Positions 11,092 to 23,502 of a stretch of 64,000 nt of DNA are shown one piece after another. The notes under the pieces were generated by a model. That model was given only the letters and a program-made list of their open reading frames with translations. It was not told the DNA's origin and made no database searches. Location: contig NC_059395.1 in NCBI RefSeq assembly GCF_905220565.1, positions 13,991,289 to 14,055,288 of the forward strand. The letters run 5' to 3'. Each line of letters opens with the position of its first letter. Within the stretch, counting starts at the first letter, position 1. Position numbers and translations under genes: made by a program. The stretch is from Melitaea cinxia (Eukaryota > Arthropoda > Insecta > Lepidoptera > Nymphalidae).

Positions 11092-13625
11092 TATTATATA
11101 ATAATGTACTATACGCTCGTGCCTGTTGTACGCTGTACAGTTGAAACGAGAGGAAAATCCGGTCAAACGGTATTCGAGACATTCAGACAGCTGCGCGGTT
11201 GAATATGTAGATGAAGAAAAGAATCGCTCACTTTTACAGATTATTTATTTTTGCGATTTGCGTGAAAGAGCCAGTCTTGAGAATTACACATACATTGCAT
11301 CTAAGGAGTAAAAATATAGGAAATGGCATTATATTTTAAAACAAAATCAACGAAACAATACAGTTTTGCATGAAAGCTTTTCCTCACTATCTACAAAGCC
11401 GTCTTTGTATCGGGTCGTTTACGTACGTGATCTCATACGTGTTTATGTCTACCAATCTGCTTCTGTAGGCCGGTGTGTTACATAATCAATAAAACGGCTT
11501 TCATTGAAGCACCAATCCTTGAAATCAGATGAAAATTTCTATAATCTTCTAATATCAGTTTTATAGATAATAATAAAAACAAAGTTCCATTAAATCATTT
11601 CCATCCGCTTCCACTTCTGAGTAATGAGTAGCCACGCTGGCCGTTACATCACACCTAGCTATCTGCCATTGCATTGCCTATTTAACGCACCTGTTGAGGT
11701 ACTCTTCAAGCATTATTAATAACATTCCTTGCGCAATTTCGGCTTAAATATGATTCAATATTACGCTCTAAATTATATTCATGTCACCGGTTTTATAGCT
11801 CGTTATGATGGAACGTTACAGTAATGAGATGGTGTCATTAGTTCACAAGTTTGATTAAAATGAGGTAATCAAAGACACAAGAAAAGGAGCCATCTGATTT
11901 AGGTTAGATATATGACTATACAACAAAAGCCGCGGAGCATAGTTTATGGTGATCCTGATAGAAGTCAATCCAGCTTTTTTCTCGTTTATTGTAAATAATA
12001 GTCTAATATGTCTGGAGAAGGAAGTTTTATACTTTGAATACTATGTAAGATCAGTATGAGTTGGATAGTTAAAGTTATTTTTCTTGCAAAGTTTGGGGTA
12101 TACAAAATTTACTACTCCATTTCGAACCCTTGGAAATTGAACGTCGAAATCTGGCTTCTTAATGAGAATTTATGACGCAAAACGTGCAATTGTTATAATT
12201 TCACGCTTGTAGCGCCCGTAATTTCGTCTGCACGGTGAGGAATAAATAAATCAACTTCCAAAAATACGTATGTAAGTACAGTCATAAATCTCTATATGCA
12301 TATGGGAGAGGCTGTCTAGCCTTTGTTAACACAATCTCTAACTAATGACTTTGTTGAGTGTTGTTTTTCTATTATAATTCTGAATTAATATTAAAAAATC
12401 GTGAATGCAACCATACACAGAATCTCTTTATTTAAACGAGTAAGACACCCTCTGTCCGTGTAATATTACAATATGTAATCTCTTGATTCATTAAAGTTCT
12501 TTTTTTAAACATTCCTTTGAGTCTGGTTCTAGCATGAAAATAATGTCGCATAATGATATTCGCGCTCCCGCCTTCAATTCACCGTTGTTTGGGGCGAGGA
12601 AGCAATGCAGCGGCACGGCCTGCGCGACTCTCATTACTTACTAGGCATGACGAACACTCGTCCCGTCAACACTCATTTTTCACACATCTGGGTCGACGAT
12701 TACATATCATTCATTCAAAATTCGACTAAACTAGTTTTTAAATCATTAACGTATGGCGTAACAATGCTATCACCGAACAGGTTTCGCTCGAAAGTGTTTT
12801 AGAAACTTATGTTATGCAGTTAATTATGTGGAATGATGAAAATGATATTTTCACGGATAGATAAAATAAATATGACTAGGCCGTTCGGAATTTTTGATAC
12901 TTTGTTAATTCTGTCCGGTTTTGCAATTTTAGATTTAAGTGGAGAATGGTCATTGACGTGGTAACCTACAAATGAAGTATTCTGTTTGCTCAACCTGAGA
13001 TAATGAAGCAATAGTGAAACAAGTTGTGTCAGTGACGCATAAGTTTGAATACAAATCTAAATCCAATTTATGATATGTCATTTTGTTTTATTGGCTACTA
13101 ACGAAAGCCGCTTATACTCGGATTTTATTCACCACAGTGTTCAAATACCTATCTTGGTAATTTTGAGGTGCAGTGGTCGTTGTAACTGACTGCTGCACTA
13201 AACGTTGCGCATGGAGAAATGAATTGAGAATGAAGTTTGACAATGGAGATTTGGAGATTAGAAATTCGAATCTTTACTTCGAAACTTCGAACTTCGAACT
13301 TCGAACTGTATGAAATTCTTGTGATTAAATTAGTTTAATCTCTACTTAAATTTTAATTTTGTTTCGTGCCACTCGACGTAAATTTGTGAAAAGACAAAAG
13401 AGATATATTTCGAGAACACGTTTTATTGAAATTCAATTTCAACCTAATCTCGCAGTCCATTGGTGCTTCGATACAGGAGTGTCAGGCTATTTCGTAATTC
13501 CACTAAAATAATCGGCTGGTTTTATGAAGATTTTATCAAATGTATTGATAGCATTTATTCATTTATTATACTTTCAATCGTTTTACGATCTTTCAGTAAA
13601 TTAACCAATTATTATTCATTAAGGG
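11092..13625. other. No gene recognised
   Basis: About 2.5 kb of mostly AT-rich unique sequence. A GC-richer patch at 12560-12700 and a short (cttcgaa)n run near 13280-13305 stand out, but I find no domain, splice-framed exon or repeat family in them. Confidence 0.5.
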
Positions 13626-13805
13626 GTTTGCAGGTTCGAATCCCGCCTGAGTCTGAGTCTAATATATGTAATTATACAAATATTAAACTCAAATCTGTTT
13701 TCGAAACAAAAAAAAACTATTTACCTCTAACTACTTACTTTACATAAGAACAGACGACCGTGTGTAGGTGTATAAGATATTTATTTATTTATTTATTATT
13801 TATTA
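13626..13805 (+). mobile_element. SINE family B, 3' part
   Basis: It contains a perfect polymerase III B box (ggttcgaatcc, 13633-13643) and ends 'aacagacgaccgtgtgtagg...tataagatatttatttattt', shared with the SINE at 24289. No convincing A box is visible upstream. Confidence 0.6.
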
Positions 13806-13875
13806 AACCAAATATGATTAAAATCCAAAAAAGTTCAATAATGCTTCTGAATCAAATCCGACAATACTATACGAT

Positions 13876-14190
13876 TCAGTCTGTAACATCCTACTGCTGG
13901 ATATAGGCCTCTTTCTCCATGTAGGAAGAGGATTGGAGCTTAATCCACCACGCTGCTCCACTACGAGTTGGCGGATATGTTCCCTACTATGAGTGACGAT
14001 CGCTATCAGGTATTTGATATGATGACAAAACGGGACCGACGGCTTACCGTGCTCACCGAGACACGGTGGGGAGACACGGACAGAGACCCAAACCAAGATA
14101 TTTGCGCACTTATATTCTTCCCAAGCGTGAATCAAACCATCGGTACTTTAGACGACTACTCACACTACTACATCAGAGCGGTTGTTAGAA
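13876..14190 (-). mobile_element. tRNA-headed SINE, family A
   Basis: A minus-strand copy. The 3' end ('cagtctgtaacatcctactgct' reversed) lies at the left and the tRNA-like head at the right near 14150-14190. The body shares 'gctatcaggtat' and the cggtgagcacggtaag-type segment with copies at 7497, 48645 and 57008. Confidence 0.7.
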
Positions 14191-14276
14191 TGTCAGAATG
14201 AAATCCTACGGTCATATATTCTTTTCTGACATCTCTGACCTCCGAGAATCCGATTCCGATGTTGTGAATACTAGTA

Positions 14277-14656
14277 CTAGCCGTGCCCGCGACTTCATCC
14301 GCGTGGAATCAAATAAAAAGTTATTGTTCAGTTCGCAGAGTTATAAAATAAACAAAATTTCTAAAATAAAAGTAGCTTAAGATACTCCTTATTACATAAG
14401 CTATCTGTCAGTGAAAGTCCCGTCAAAATTAGTCCAGCCGTTTCAGAGATTAGCCGGAGCAAACAAACAAACAGACAGACAGACAGACAAAATTTTAAAA
14501 AATGTCATTTTGGTATATGTACCGTGTATATATCCGTACTGTACCGTGTATACATTACCGTGTATACATATACCGTGTATACCGTGTATACATTTAGTAA
14601 AAAGCGTTTATGTTAATATTACAAACACACACACTAATTTTATTTATTAGTATAGA
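14277..14656 (-). mobile_element. Non-autonomous Helitron with internal minisatellite
   Basis: CTAG at 14277-14280 is followed by 'ccgtgcccgcgacttc'. The other end is 'tattagtataga'. At about 14518-14595 the element carries an expanded 'taccgtgtatac' tandem array that is a single unit in its relatives. Confidence 0.75.
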
Positions 14657-15211
14657 TATATAATATGTATGTACATATATACGGTATCTAATCAATTTCG
14701 ATATAAGGGTGATTTAATGTATGTCATATTATTCAGCCTTTATCCAATCGAGGTTACAAGCTACACACTAAAATCCAATTGAGGTTTAAAGTTCGAAAAA
14801 AAAACATACTCACAGAACAGACATTTACTAGAGTTTTACTATATAAAGAACAAAATTATGACAATATTTTCCATAAATTACAGTATACCAACATTATTCC
14901 TTTTATTCTTTGGAAAAAAAATAGATCAAAATTAACCTTCAAAGAGTCAGCTTACGTCTCTGAGGATAACAAGACAAGAGTTGACATTTAAATAAATTAC
15001 ACTCGAGCAACCTCCCTGAAAGTACAATATTTTAACTTTTTTCCGACACTGATGGTATAAAACATTGACTGTATCCGTATAATTCGGAAGTCTTAAACAA
15101 ATTGTCTGCCGTCTTAAATTCAGCATTGTCGTAAAATATATAGAACCATTTGTATTCCGTGACTTACAGAAAAATCTACATTAAAAACGATATTTCTAGA
15201 TTTATCACTTA
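14657..15211. other. No feature recognised
   Basis: AT-rich sequence; the plus-strand open frame here lacks any domain. Confidence 0.6.
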
Positions 15212-15536
15212 CTAGCTGTGCCCGCGACTTTGTCCGCGTGGAGTTTAACAAAAAAGTTATTGTTCAGTTCGCAGTTAAAAAATAAATAAATTTCTAAAAT
15301 AAAAGTAGCCTAAGTTACTCCTTATTACATCAGCTACGTGCCAGTTTTTACTAGGACCTTTGCCCCGTCAAAATCGGTCCAGCCGTTTCAGAGATTAGCC
15401 GGAACAAACAGACAGAGAGACAAAAATTGTAAAAAATATTATTTGGTGTATGTACCGTATATACATAGATTTGAATTTAGTAAAAAGCGGTTATTTTAAT
15501 ATTACAAATAGACACTCCAATTTTATTTATTTGTAG
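15212..15536 (-). mobile_element. Non-autonomous Helitron
   Basis: CTAG at 15212-15215 is followed by 'ctgtgcccgcgactttgtcc'. It has the shared 'cagccgtttcagagattagc' and 'tagtaaaaagcggttatttt' segments. The 5' terminus is slightly degraded. Confidence 0.75.
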
Positions 15537-15599
15537 TATTATATATTATTATAAAACACTAATTCAAATTCATGTTATAATGATGTATTTAAAGTCTGA

Positions 15600-16065
15600 A
15601 AACTTATAATTACTTATTTTTGTTATTGGAGTACAACTACGAAGGTTCGAATTGAATAGTCACCCCATAGTGGTGAAACGGGAGTTCAGAGTTTGTATTG
15701 GGAAACAATTTTAATGTCATGTCCGCCGTCTTAGACTTCGAAATAACTGCCATTTTCGGAATCAATGTCCCAAAAAACATAAATATCGACACCCATGTCG
15801 ATTATTATTAGGTTTATTCATTTCACCCCCTAAGAGGTTGATTTTCGGAAAATCACGAAAGACGTTGCTTATTTATTTTTGGGAATACCCCTACGAAGTT
15901 TTGAATCGAAATGTTTATTTAATATTGTTTCACCATACAAAATTTGAACCGCCATTTTACCCCTTTAGGGGTTGAATTTCGAAATATCATTCCTTATTCC
16001 TTGTATACATCATAAAGGGAAACTCTAGGCAAAACTTGTCTTTTTATATATAAAAAGATTATTCC
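15600..16065. repeat. Unclassified decayed repeat
   Basis: Recurrent phrases 'caccccctaagaggttgatt' and 'cccctttaggggttgaattt' and the style of the sequence suggest an old interspersed repeat. No ends were found. Confidence 0.3.
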
Positions 16066-16348
16066 TTAGTTTAACATTATCAATGTTACTAATAGATATT
16101 TTGTGTGTCAGTTCCAACACACGGTTGGAATTTACTCCTTTAGAAAATTTAAGGAGTTCATTAAAAATTAAAAAGCTCTAGTAAATTAATAAAATTATAA
16201 TTAATTAAAATAATAAAACTCTAAAATCAAAATGTAAATTGTCGCTTGGTATTAGTATCGTACATAGTAAATGCTGATATAATATTATACCGATAATTTA
16301 GCTCTGAAGGTAAAACTCGAAAATTTTAAGGTCTCTATACCTCATGAT

Positions 16349-16688
16349 GCTATGTGGCTATGGCAGTAAAAATATAGCCACCCCTCTCTTCCCGTGGGTG
16401 TCGTAAAAGGCGACTAAGCGATAACACAGTTCCACTACCACCTTGGAACTTAAAAAGCCGACCGATGGTGGGATAGTCATCAAACTGCTGGCTTTAAAAT
16501 ACACAAGCTGAAGACGGGCAGCAGCGTCTTCGATGCGACATAGCCAGCCCTGCGGTCACCAACGCGCCTGCCCAGCGTGGTGACTATGGGCAAAACACAT
16601 GAGTTCACGCCATTTTTGGCGCGAACTTGTGGAGGCCTGTGTCCAGCAGTGGACTTAGGCTGAAATGATGATGATGATGATAATGATG
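16349..16688 (+). mobile_element. Short RTE-derived retroposon with TSD
   Basis: A 340-bp insert is flanked by a 10-bp TSD ACCTCATGAT (16339-16348 and 16689-16698). The right end 'ggcctgtgtccagcagtgga' corresponds to the last codons of RTE reverse transcriptases (AYVQQWT type) and is followed by (GATGAT)n, the RTE tail. The left part ('tgtggctatggcag...ccgtgggtgtcgtaaaagg') is the family's 5' segment. It lacks any reverse transcriptase body, so it behaves as a SINE-like partner of RTE. Relatives lie at 20239, 28813, 47798 and 50967. Confidence 0.85.
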
Positions 16689-16698
16689 ACCTCATGAT

Positions 16699-17760
16699 AT
16701 TTAATGTACAACATTCATTTTAAAATTCAACGCTTACTCGGCGTACACCTTACTAAATTGAGAGAATTTGTATGATTCGTGAGGTCTAATGAACACTCTT
16801 ACCAATCTGCAATATAACAGTAGAGAAAATTAAGTTCCAATATACTTTTACAGTCTTACATGTTATTTCTGTAAAAACCAGTAAAGTAATCACTTAGAAA
16901 GTCATTTAATAGATAAGTGTACTCGTATGTTATGAGGCTATAATATTAGTTTAAAGTTTAGTAAAAAGTTGCTCTTTTGTTCAATAAATTACTTTAGATT
17001 ATTGCTTATAATTATAAGCAATCAATAGTTCCGTGATTTGTTCTTTGTTCGTTAATAAATACTTCCTTCCTATCTCGCGGATGTAACAATTACGTATTGT
17101 ACAACAATGTTTACATACTAGCAAAAACTGAATCCATTGTTATACACTAACAAATTACTGCGAGGGATCTTACAAACAAAGGCGGTGGAGTGTGGACTCG
17201 TAATGATTACAGTTCGCTCTAATTGCTGACACATCTGCGCGGAGAACGCAATTTACCCCTTGAATGCTCGTAAATACGATTTGATTTCAATATATTAGCC
17301 TTTCATTTTGAATATCTATTTTTAAGTTTAAATTCACATTTACGAGTCAAATCGGTCACATTTGTTTGTTGGAGCTTATAATGTACCTACTGTTTTAGTT
17401 TTAAAGTTATCTATGATTTTTGAAAACTTTTTATTTGAAGAATTTATAGTCCATTACATCACGACGGATTTTAATATAAAAAAGTAACCGCCAACGCGAA
17501 TGAACTGCGCGAGTCTTCTAGCCAAGAGCAGCGTGTAAATGTGATTAGAAAAGCATCAATACTCGTGGATAATGATGAAAAATGTTTTTAAAAGTATTTT
17601 CATTGGTATAATAATTTAACTTTTATCAATTGAATTTTAATTCAAAAAGAATTATTTAGTATATTCTATATACATATATTTTTTTTATTGTGATACACAA
17701 CATAAAATTGTACTTAGCTTACGTTAGTCAAATTATCAATAGTTAATTACTTCCAGGTCA
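16699..17760. other. No feature recognised
   Basis: AT-rich unique sequence. A somewhat GC-richer block at 17155-17270 has no identifiable function. Confidence 0.6.
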
Positions 17761-18130
17761 CACCCCAATAATTTTTATATATTTATTTATTTTTATTATT
17801 TTTATTTATTTGGGAAACAAACAATATAAACATCACATACAATTAATATTCTTACAAAAACACATTTATCAATAAAGTTTCCACTAACAATACTAAACAG
17901 ACATGTCATCTGAAAAATCGTAATTTTAAATCAAATAACAAAATAAAAATTAAAAAAATTAAACTAACTAACAAAAAGAGACAAAAAAATCACTTAGATA
18001 TAAAAATAAAATGATTTAAAAAAATGTCATAAAAAGAGTCGAAGGTGTCAATTATGTCAAATAAAAGAAATATAATTTAAAAATAAGTCAAATATTAAAA
18101 TTACTGTAATAAATCAAAGAGATACATTAT
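17761..18130. other. Low-complexity AT-rich stretch, possibly a LINE tail
   Basis: It starts with (TTTA)n and runs on in A-rich sequence, which on the minus strand would resemble a LINE 3' UTR ending in (TAAA)n. No coding remnant is visible. Confidence 0.3.
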
Positions 18131-18148
18131 TATATCAAGAAATACATT

Positions 18149-18706
18149 ATCCCACCAAAAACATTTTCATGTAAAATGTTGCCAAGACGAGATCATATGG
18201 CTCGCACTGTCAAAAAGTTATCAGATCTCATGTAGAGCCAAGCTTCTAACTCTACACGCCCTAACTCTACAAGCCCTAACTTCACAAACTCTACACCTTA
18301 GTCAAAATATGTGGCTTGGCCGTTTCGTTACTACCGGCTGCCCATGTTGTAGATGACGACTTTCTTGTCTCATTTATATAAATATATTTTCTCTTTTTAT
18401 TTTTATTTGTATTATATGTATATCAATTATTCTTCTTCTTTTTATTTTTTCTTTAATAGAACTATTGTATGACAGAAAAGTAAAAAACAGTGAAAATTTT
18501 TTTCACCTTACGCCCACGTGACGGTAGCGAAACGGCCAAGCCACATATTTTGACTAAGGTGTAGAGTTTGTGAAGTTAGGGCTTGTAGAGTTAGGGCGTG
18601 TAGAGTTAGAAGCTTGGCTCTACATGAGATCTGATAACTTTTTGACAGTGCGAGCCATATGATCTCGTCTTGGCAACATTTTACATGAAAATGTTTTTGG
18701 TGGGAT
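18149..18706. repeat. Long inverted repeat (about 185-bp arms)
   Basis: Arms 18149-18336 and 18522-18706 are reverse complements, apparently identical over the outer 180 bp, with a spacer of about 185 bp. The ends read 'atcccaccaaaaacatttt'. The arms contain a run of related units built on 'ctctacacgccctaa'. The minus-strand open frame across the right arm is not credible as a gene. It is probably a foldback or MITE-type element or a hairpin-RNA source. Confidence 0.85.
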
Positions 18707-19366
18707 TTCACTTCTTTTTGTAAGTTGCTTATGACAATATTATAGTTGCATTTCACCTCCGAGACATTTTATATCATAAATATTATCCAATCTTCACCAT
18801 ATTCGGTTTAAGCACGCTGTTTTTGATTTTATGTTGAACTGATATGCAAACGGTGATCTCCGCCAAAACTTAAATACCAAAATTACAAAATGTAAATTTT
18901 CGACATAAACTAATAACCGATTTTTATTTTTTATGTATTTTATTATTATTAATAATAACAAGGAGTCCCTATATCAATTTTCAGACTTCTAGCATCAAAA
19001 TTTGCGGAAGTCTCATACAAACTTCCATCCCCTAGTTTAGGGGGTTGGGGGGTAAAAGTTCCAAGTCTTAGAATTTTTTTGTTGTTTGTGTACTAATACT
19101 AGCTTACATACCAAATTTCAGCTTTCTGAGACTTCAGGAAGACTCTAGGAATTTTGATGATCATCAGTGAGTGACGAAATCGGGGTTTTTTAGATATCAA
19201 TAAAATCTAAAGTATAAGAGCTATGCAATTGAAACTTTATATGTTTAATAAGTCCACTATTGACACCATATCCCCAGAATTTTGTTTATCTGGTATAATC
19301 CAAACCCAAGTTATGAGGGTTCAAAAAAACGACGAAGTACTTCGAGAAAAGATAGGTAGTGCTTTT
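18707..19366. other. No gene recognised
   Basis: Possible old repeat ('cccctagtttagggggttgg', 'gaagtacttcgagaaaagat') without definable ends. Confidence 0.45.
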
Positions 19367-19425
19367 CGTTTTTTTTTTTTTTTTTTTTTGGTTCGTCTTG
19401 GCGGGGGCACTACCGTGCCCCCAGA
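19367..19425 (-). repeat. Poly-T with GC hairpin (retroposon end, minus strand)
   Basis: A run of about 20 T is followed by the hairpin gggggcac-tacc-gtgccccc. Read on the minus strand this is a GC hairpin then poly-A, as at a retroposon 3' end. Confidence 0.45.
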
Positions 19426-19569
19426 TTATTTTTTACTTATTACGTCCCTAACATGCTGGTTAAATGAGGTTAGGGTACAATTATAAATTAACCGTAGGGA
19501 TATGGTGCTGATAGCGGAAGCACAGGTCTCCTAATTTGGTACTTTGTATATATAATATATTTGTGTATA

Positions 19570-19815
19570 TATTTGCGTACGGCTCACCTAAATGGTAAGC
19601 GATTACCGTAGCCTATAAACGTCTGCAACACCAAAAGCATCGCAAGCTCGTAGCCGACCCCATCCCCAATTTCCCCCAGGAGCTCTGGTCACCTTACTCA
19701 CCCACAAAACACAACACTGCTTGAAAACAGCGTTATTTAGCTGTGATCTTCTGTAAGATCGAGGTACTACCCCAGTAGGGCTGCTCCATATTTTAAGCAT
19801 GAAATTTTCTGCCCT
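19570..19815 (-). mobile_element. Poly-A retroposon, family T (partial)
   Basis: It shares 'gtaagcgattaccgtagcct', 'tttagctgtgatcttctgta' and 'gggctgctcca' with copies at 23503 and 53052. Those copies begin with T runs, so the 3' end is at the left on the minus strand. The class is unknown to me. Confidence 0.6.
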
Positions 19816-20238
19816 ATTATACTGTACTGTGTTGATGTACTACTTACTGGAAACAAAATGTATAGGGTTTCCTCTTTAAGAAATCTAAACCTACGCGGAA
19901 AGTCTGACATGAAAGTTGAAAACCATAACAAGAAGAACGTAACGTACACATGATGTGTTAATATTATTAATAAATCAATCATAAACTGAATAATCGTGGT
20001 TTATTAGAATTTTAATGGAAAATAATGCGTTGGTGTTTGTAAACTCCCATTTAAATATTGATTGTATTATTGGTTAGCAACAACGTGCTTCTAGATGTAA
20101 TTTACTACGAGTATATCTTTAAGTAATTGAATTATATAATTATTTTATATTTTCCTTTTTAAATATTTAAAATATTTCGTAGATAAAAACGAACTAGATA
20201 CATTAATTTTTTAAATTTTTTAAGCAATAAAAATTGTA

Positions 20239-20562
20239 CACACTTCAGCCTATCGCAGTCCACTGCTGAACATAGGCCTCCACAAGTTCACGCCAAAAAT
20301 GGCGTGAACTCATGTGTTTTGCCCATAGTCACCACGCTGGGCAGGCGGGTTGGTGACCGCAGTACTGGCTTTGTCGCACCGAAGACGCTGCTGCCCGTCT
20401 TCGGCCTGTGTATTTCAAAGCCAGCAGTTGGATGGCTATCCCGCCATCGGTCGGCTTTTTGAATTCCAAGGTAGTAGTGGAACTGTGTTATCCCTTAGTC
20501 GCCTCTTACGACACCCACGGGAAAAGAGGGGGTGGCTATATTCTTCATTGCCGTAACCACAC
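20239..20562 (-). mobile_element. Short RTE-derived retroposon with TSD
   Basis: A 324-bp minus-strand copy of the 16349-16688 family is flanked by a 12-bp TSD ATAAAAATTGTA (20227-20238 and 20563-20574). The 3' end lies at the left ('cagtccactgctgaacatag'). Confidence 0.85.
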
Positions 20563-20574
20563 ATAAAAATTGTA

Positions 20575-21333
20575 AATGGTATGTTATTTTTGGACAATTT
20601 AGTTATCTAATGATGAAGAAAATTGTTGTTGTTTGTAATTGCAAAGTGAATTTTAAAATCAATTTAATTACTATTTAAATTATAAGCGTCCAAGCCTAAT
20701 TATTCTGTGAAACAATGAATAAAATACTAAAAACTAAGAAAAGTTCTTTTCACGACTACAAAGTTCTTTCATATTCAATTCTGAAGATGAAGATATTCAA
20801 TTTCATACTATGTATGCACGCTTTGCATTAATGAAAACACTTTTTCTCCGTAGTTTTTTAATTTCAAACTTACAATATAACTTAAGTTACATTTAAGATA
20901 TATACTATATTTACTCACTGTGAAAACCTAAGGACACCTACCCGAAAAAGAGAAGTCTTAAAGATCATTAAGTTGATAGACATAGATATTGTAATATTAT
21001 TTATCTGTCTGTCAATACCATTTTTTCGGCAAATAAAAACAGTAAAAAAGCTGATAACGCGAAGCTGATTTACGAGTCTAATTCATTTTTAAAAACTAGG
21101 AAATTAAATAACTTGATCTGATACATTTTAATTTTTAAAATTTCCAAACAACGACTACTCAAATATCGCGAAAAGCTTTTGTATCATTTAAATTGTGTAA
21201 TGACTATTTATTTAATTATAAACTCGACAAAATTTTGCCCGTAAGAGCTCAGGAAAGAAACCCTCCTATGCTATACTATATAATTATATTGATCTGCCGT
21301 GGATATGTCGAAAAATGCCTTTTATATAAACCA
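20575..21333. other. No feature recognised
   Basis: AT-rich sequence. Confidence 0.6.
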
Positions 21334-21538
21334 CTAGCTGTGTCCGCGACTTCGTCTGCGTGGATTTTTCAAAATCGGTCCAGCCGTTTCAGTGATTAGC
21401 CGGAACAAACAGACGGATAGACAGACAAAAATTGTAAAAAATGCTATTATGATATTTGTACCGTGTGTATACATTTAGTAAAAAGCGGTTATTTTAATAT
21501 TAAAAACAGACACTCCAATTTTTATTTATACTATAGAT
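21334..21538 (-). mobile_element. Non-autonomous Helitron, internally deleted
   Basis: CTAG at 21334, then 'ctgtgtccgcgacttcgtct'. The segment between the hairpin and 'aaaatcggtccagccgtttc' is missing compared with 15212-15536. It ends 'actataga' at 21538. Confidence 0.75.
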
Positions 21539-22089
21539 CTACTGACAGTTTCCTTATGAAAGAAGGAAAATTTAAATGTTTTGTTTTTTATGAATTATAT
21601 GACGAATTTATTATATTTCTGTGACTTATATGGCAGTAAATGTCTTTGTAGCGCAGTCCATATTATTTTTTATCTCCAACGTAATTTTTCATTTTATATG
21701 TAGAGATTTAATAGAAGAAAAATATATGAAGATATTGTGTATTTCTGTATTACCTACTTAATAATATTACTTAGTACATACTTTGGTATTTGTTTTTTAA
21801 TGTTACTGTAATGACTTCATTACACAAATAAATAAATATTCATAAAATAGTCGCATATGTAAATCCACTCAACCGCAAAATTCCTGGTTAGCAAGTTGGT
21901 AATTTCAATGAGTTTTACTTTGGCAAATTTCACTGCTAACTCTATTACCAAACTCGAATCAATCATTTGCGATACAAGTTTGATCGTTTAATAAATCTTT
22001 ATATAACAAATTTATTTACGAAACACTTACAAATATTTTTCTTTATTTAGAATTTTATTAATATAAAACAATTTCTGCTTCGTTATAAA

Positions 22090-22545
22090 AAAGGAGGAGG
22101 TGACTCAAATCGACCGTATATATGTATGTATATTATGTATGTTCGGGGATAACTTCATCATTTATGAGCCGATTTTGATAATTCTTTTTTTGTTGGAAAG
22201 GAAATATTTCAGGAGTAGTACCATGATAAGGAAACTACGATCTGATGATAGAATCCTAGAGAAATTGAGGGGAACCCTTGAAAATCGTAGTGACGACTAG
22301 TGCGTTTGTTAATTGTTTTCGTCAACTTACGTTATATTACTTGTCTATGTAATTGAAGTCGGTTTTTTTCGTTTGTGAGCACACTTCAGCCTCTCGCAGT
22401 CCACGGCTGGACATAGGCCCCCCAAGTTCGCGCCACACATCCCGGTCTTCCGCAATCCTCATCCAGCCTACACCGGCAATCTTACGTAGATCGTCGGTCG
22501 GACGTGGTCGTCGGTTTGTGAGCAAACATAATTATTATGGATTGG
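22090..22545 (+). repeat. Interspersed insect repeat split by an RTE fragment
   Basis: 'aaaggaggaggtgactcaaa', 'gccgattttgataattcttt' and 'tgtaattgaagtcggttttt' define a repeat also present at 62250-62530. It is interrupted at 22382-22513. The class is unknown. Confidence 0.55.
22382..22513 (-). pseudogene. RTE reverse transcriptase C-terminal fragment with TSD
   Basis: The 132-bp insert is flanked by the TSD GTTTGTGAGCA (22371-22381 and 22514-22524). On the minus strand it encodes the closing segment typical of RTE-clade LINEs (RPTDDLRKIAGVGWMRIAED, then WRELGG), followed after a frameshift by the QPWT-type end. It is a heavily 5'-truncated insertion and has no function of its own. Confidence 0.8.
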
Positions 22546-23502
22546 CCACTGTAATTGGTACAGTACAAGCCCTGTTTGTCATTTAAAAAATGGTTATACT
22601 CGTATTTGTACTAATGAAACATAATTTTTAGAGAATATATAAAACAAATGATCCAAACAAAGATTTTTTCCTAATTTTTCGGAATTATGAGAATGGGTAA
22701 ATTTAAAAGACAGTGAAAGAAAGTGATGTATGCCATTGCATACTCCAGACCTTTGAAAATTTACAATTTATTGTTGTTAACTTTTCATAGTCTTAGTTGT
22801 GTATCTACCTAAGTTTTATTTATTACTACTGTTTTGGTTTATAAGTAATGTGGACATTTTGCGCAGTATCCTACTTGATTTTGTTAAAACATTTTACATG
22901 TTATATTAATTACCTATGTACATCAATTAATATTACATAATTACACAGCTAACTCTGTAACAACTTTCCAATTGTTAATCCATCTATGAGTATAAATAGT
23001 TCATTAAATATTTTGGATATTACAAATAAATATAAAACATCAGCTCTCTGTCTCTCTCTCTCTCTTTCTCTTTACAATAAAAATATGAATTTCTTCATTT
23101 TCATATACGCGCTTAGCGTTCCTACTATAAGCTTCTCTTGCATTAAGAGAACTGGCAAAGGAAAGATATAAAAATAAATCTACCACGAATAAACCGACTG
23201 TCAAATAAACATATAAACATATTCATCCTGTTCTTTATTACACTAGTACAAGTAGGCTCGCAATGAATCAAATAGTTAATCTTCGTGCGACTTGGCACTT
23301 GGGTGGGTTTAAGTAAGTTAGACGTAACTAATTTTCATCAATTCTAATACAAGTACAGACACATAATGAACGTAATTATAAACTCATGTTTCTCTTACGC
23401 GACATTACATAAATTGTATTAATAGCTACGTAGGTAAGTACTAGATTAAAACAAAATATCTCGAATTGCTATTGGTCAATGTAGTTTTTTTAAATACAAC
23501 TA
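22546..23502. other. No gene recognised
   Basis: AT-rich sequence with a (TC)n microsatellite near 23046-23068. Confidence 0.6.

Noticed and set aside
12541..12802. GC-richer patch with an open frame
   Set aside because: No domain and no convincing splice pattern; left as unassigned.
18508..18756. 82-codon minus-strand ORF
   Set aside because: It lies within one arm of the inverted repeat and carries no recognisable domain.
19389..19420. GC hairpin next to a T run, like a bacterial terminator
   Set aside because: The surroundings are eukaryotic repeats; in reverse orientation it is better read as a retroposon end with poly-A.
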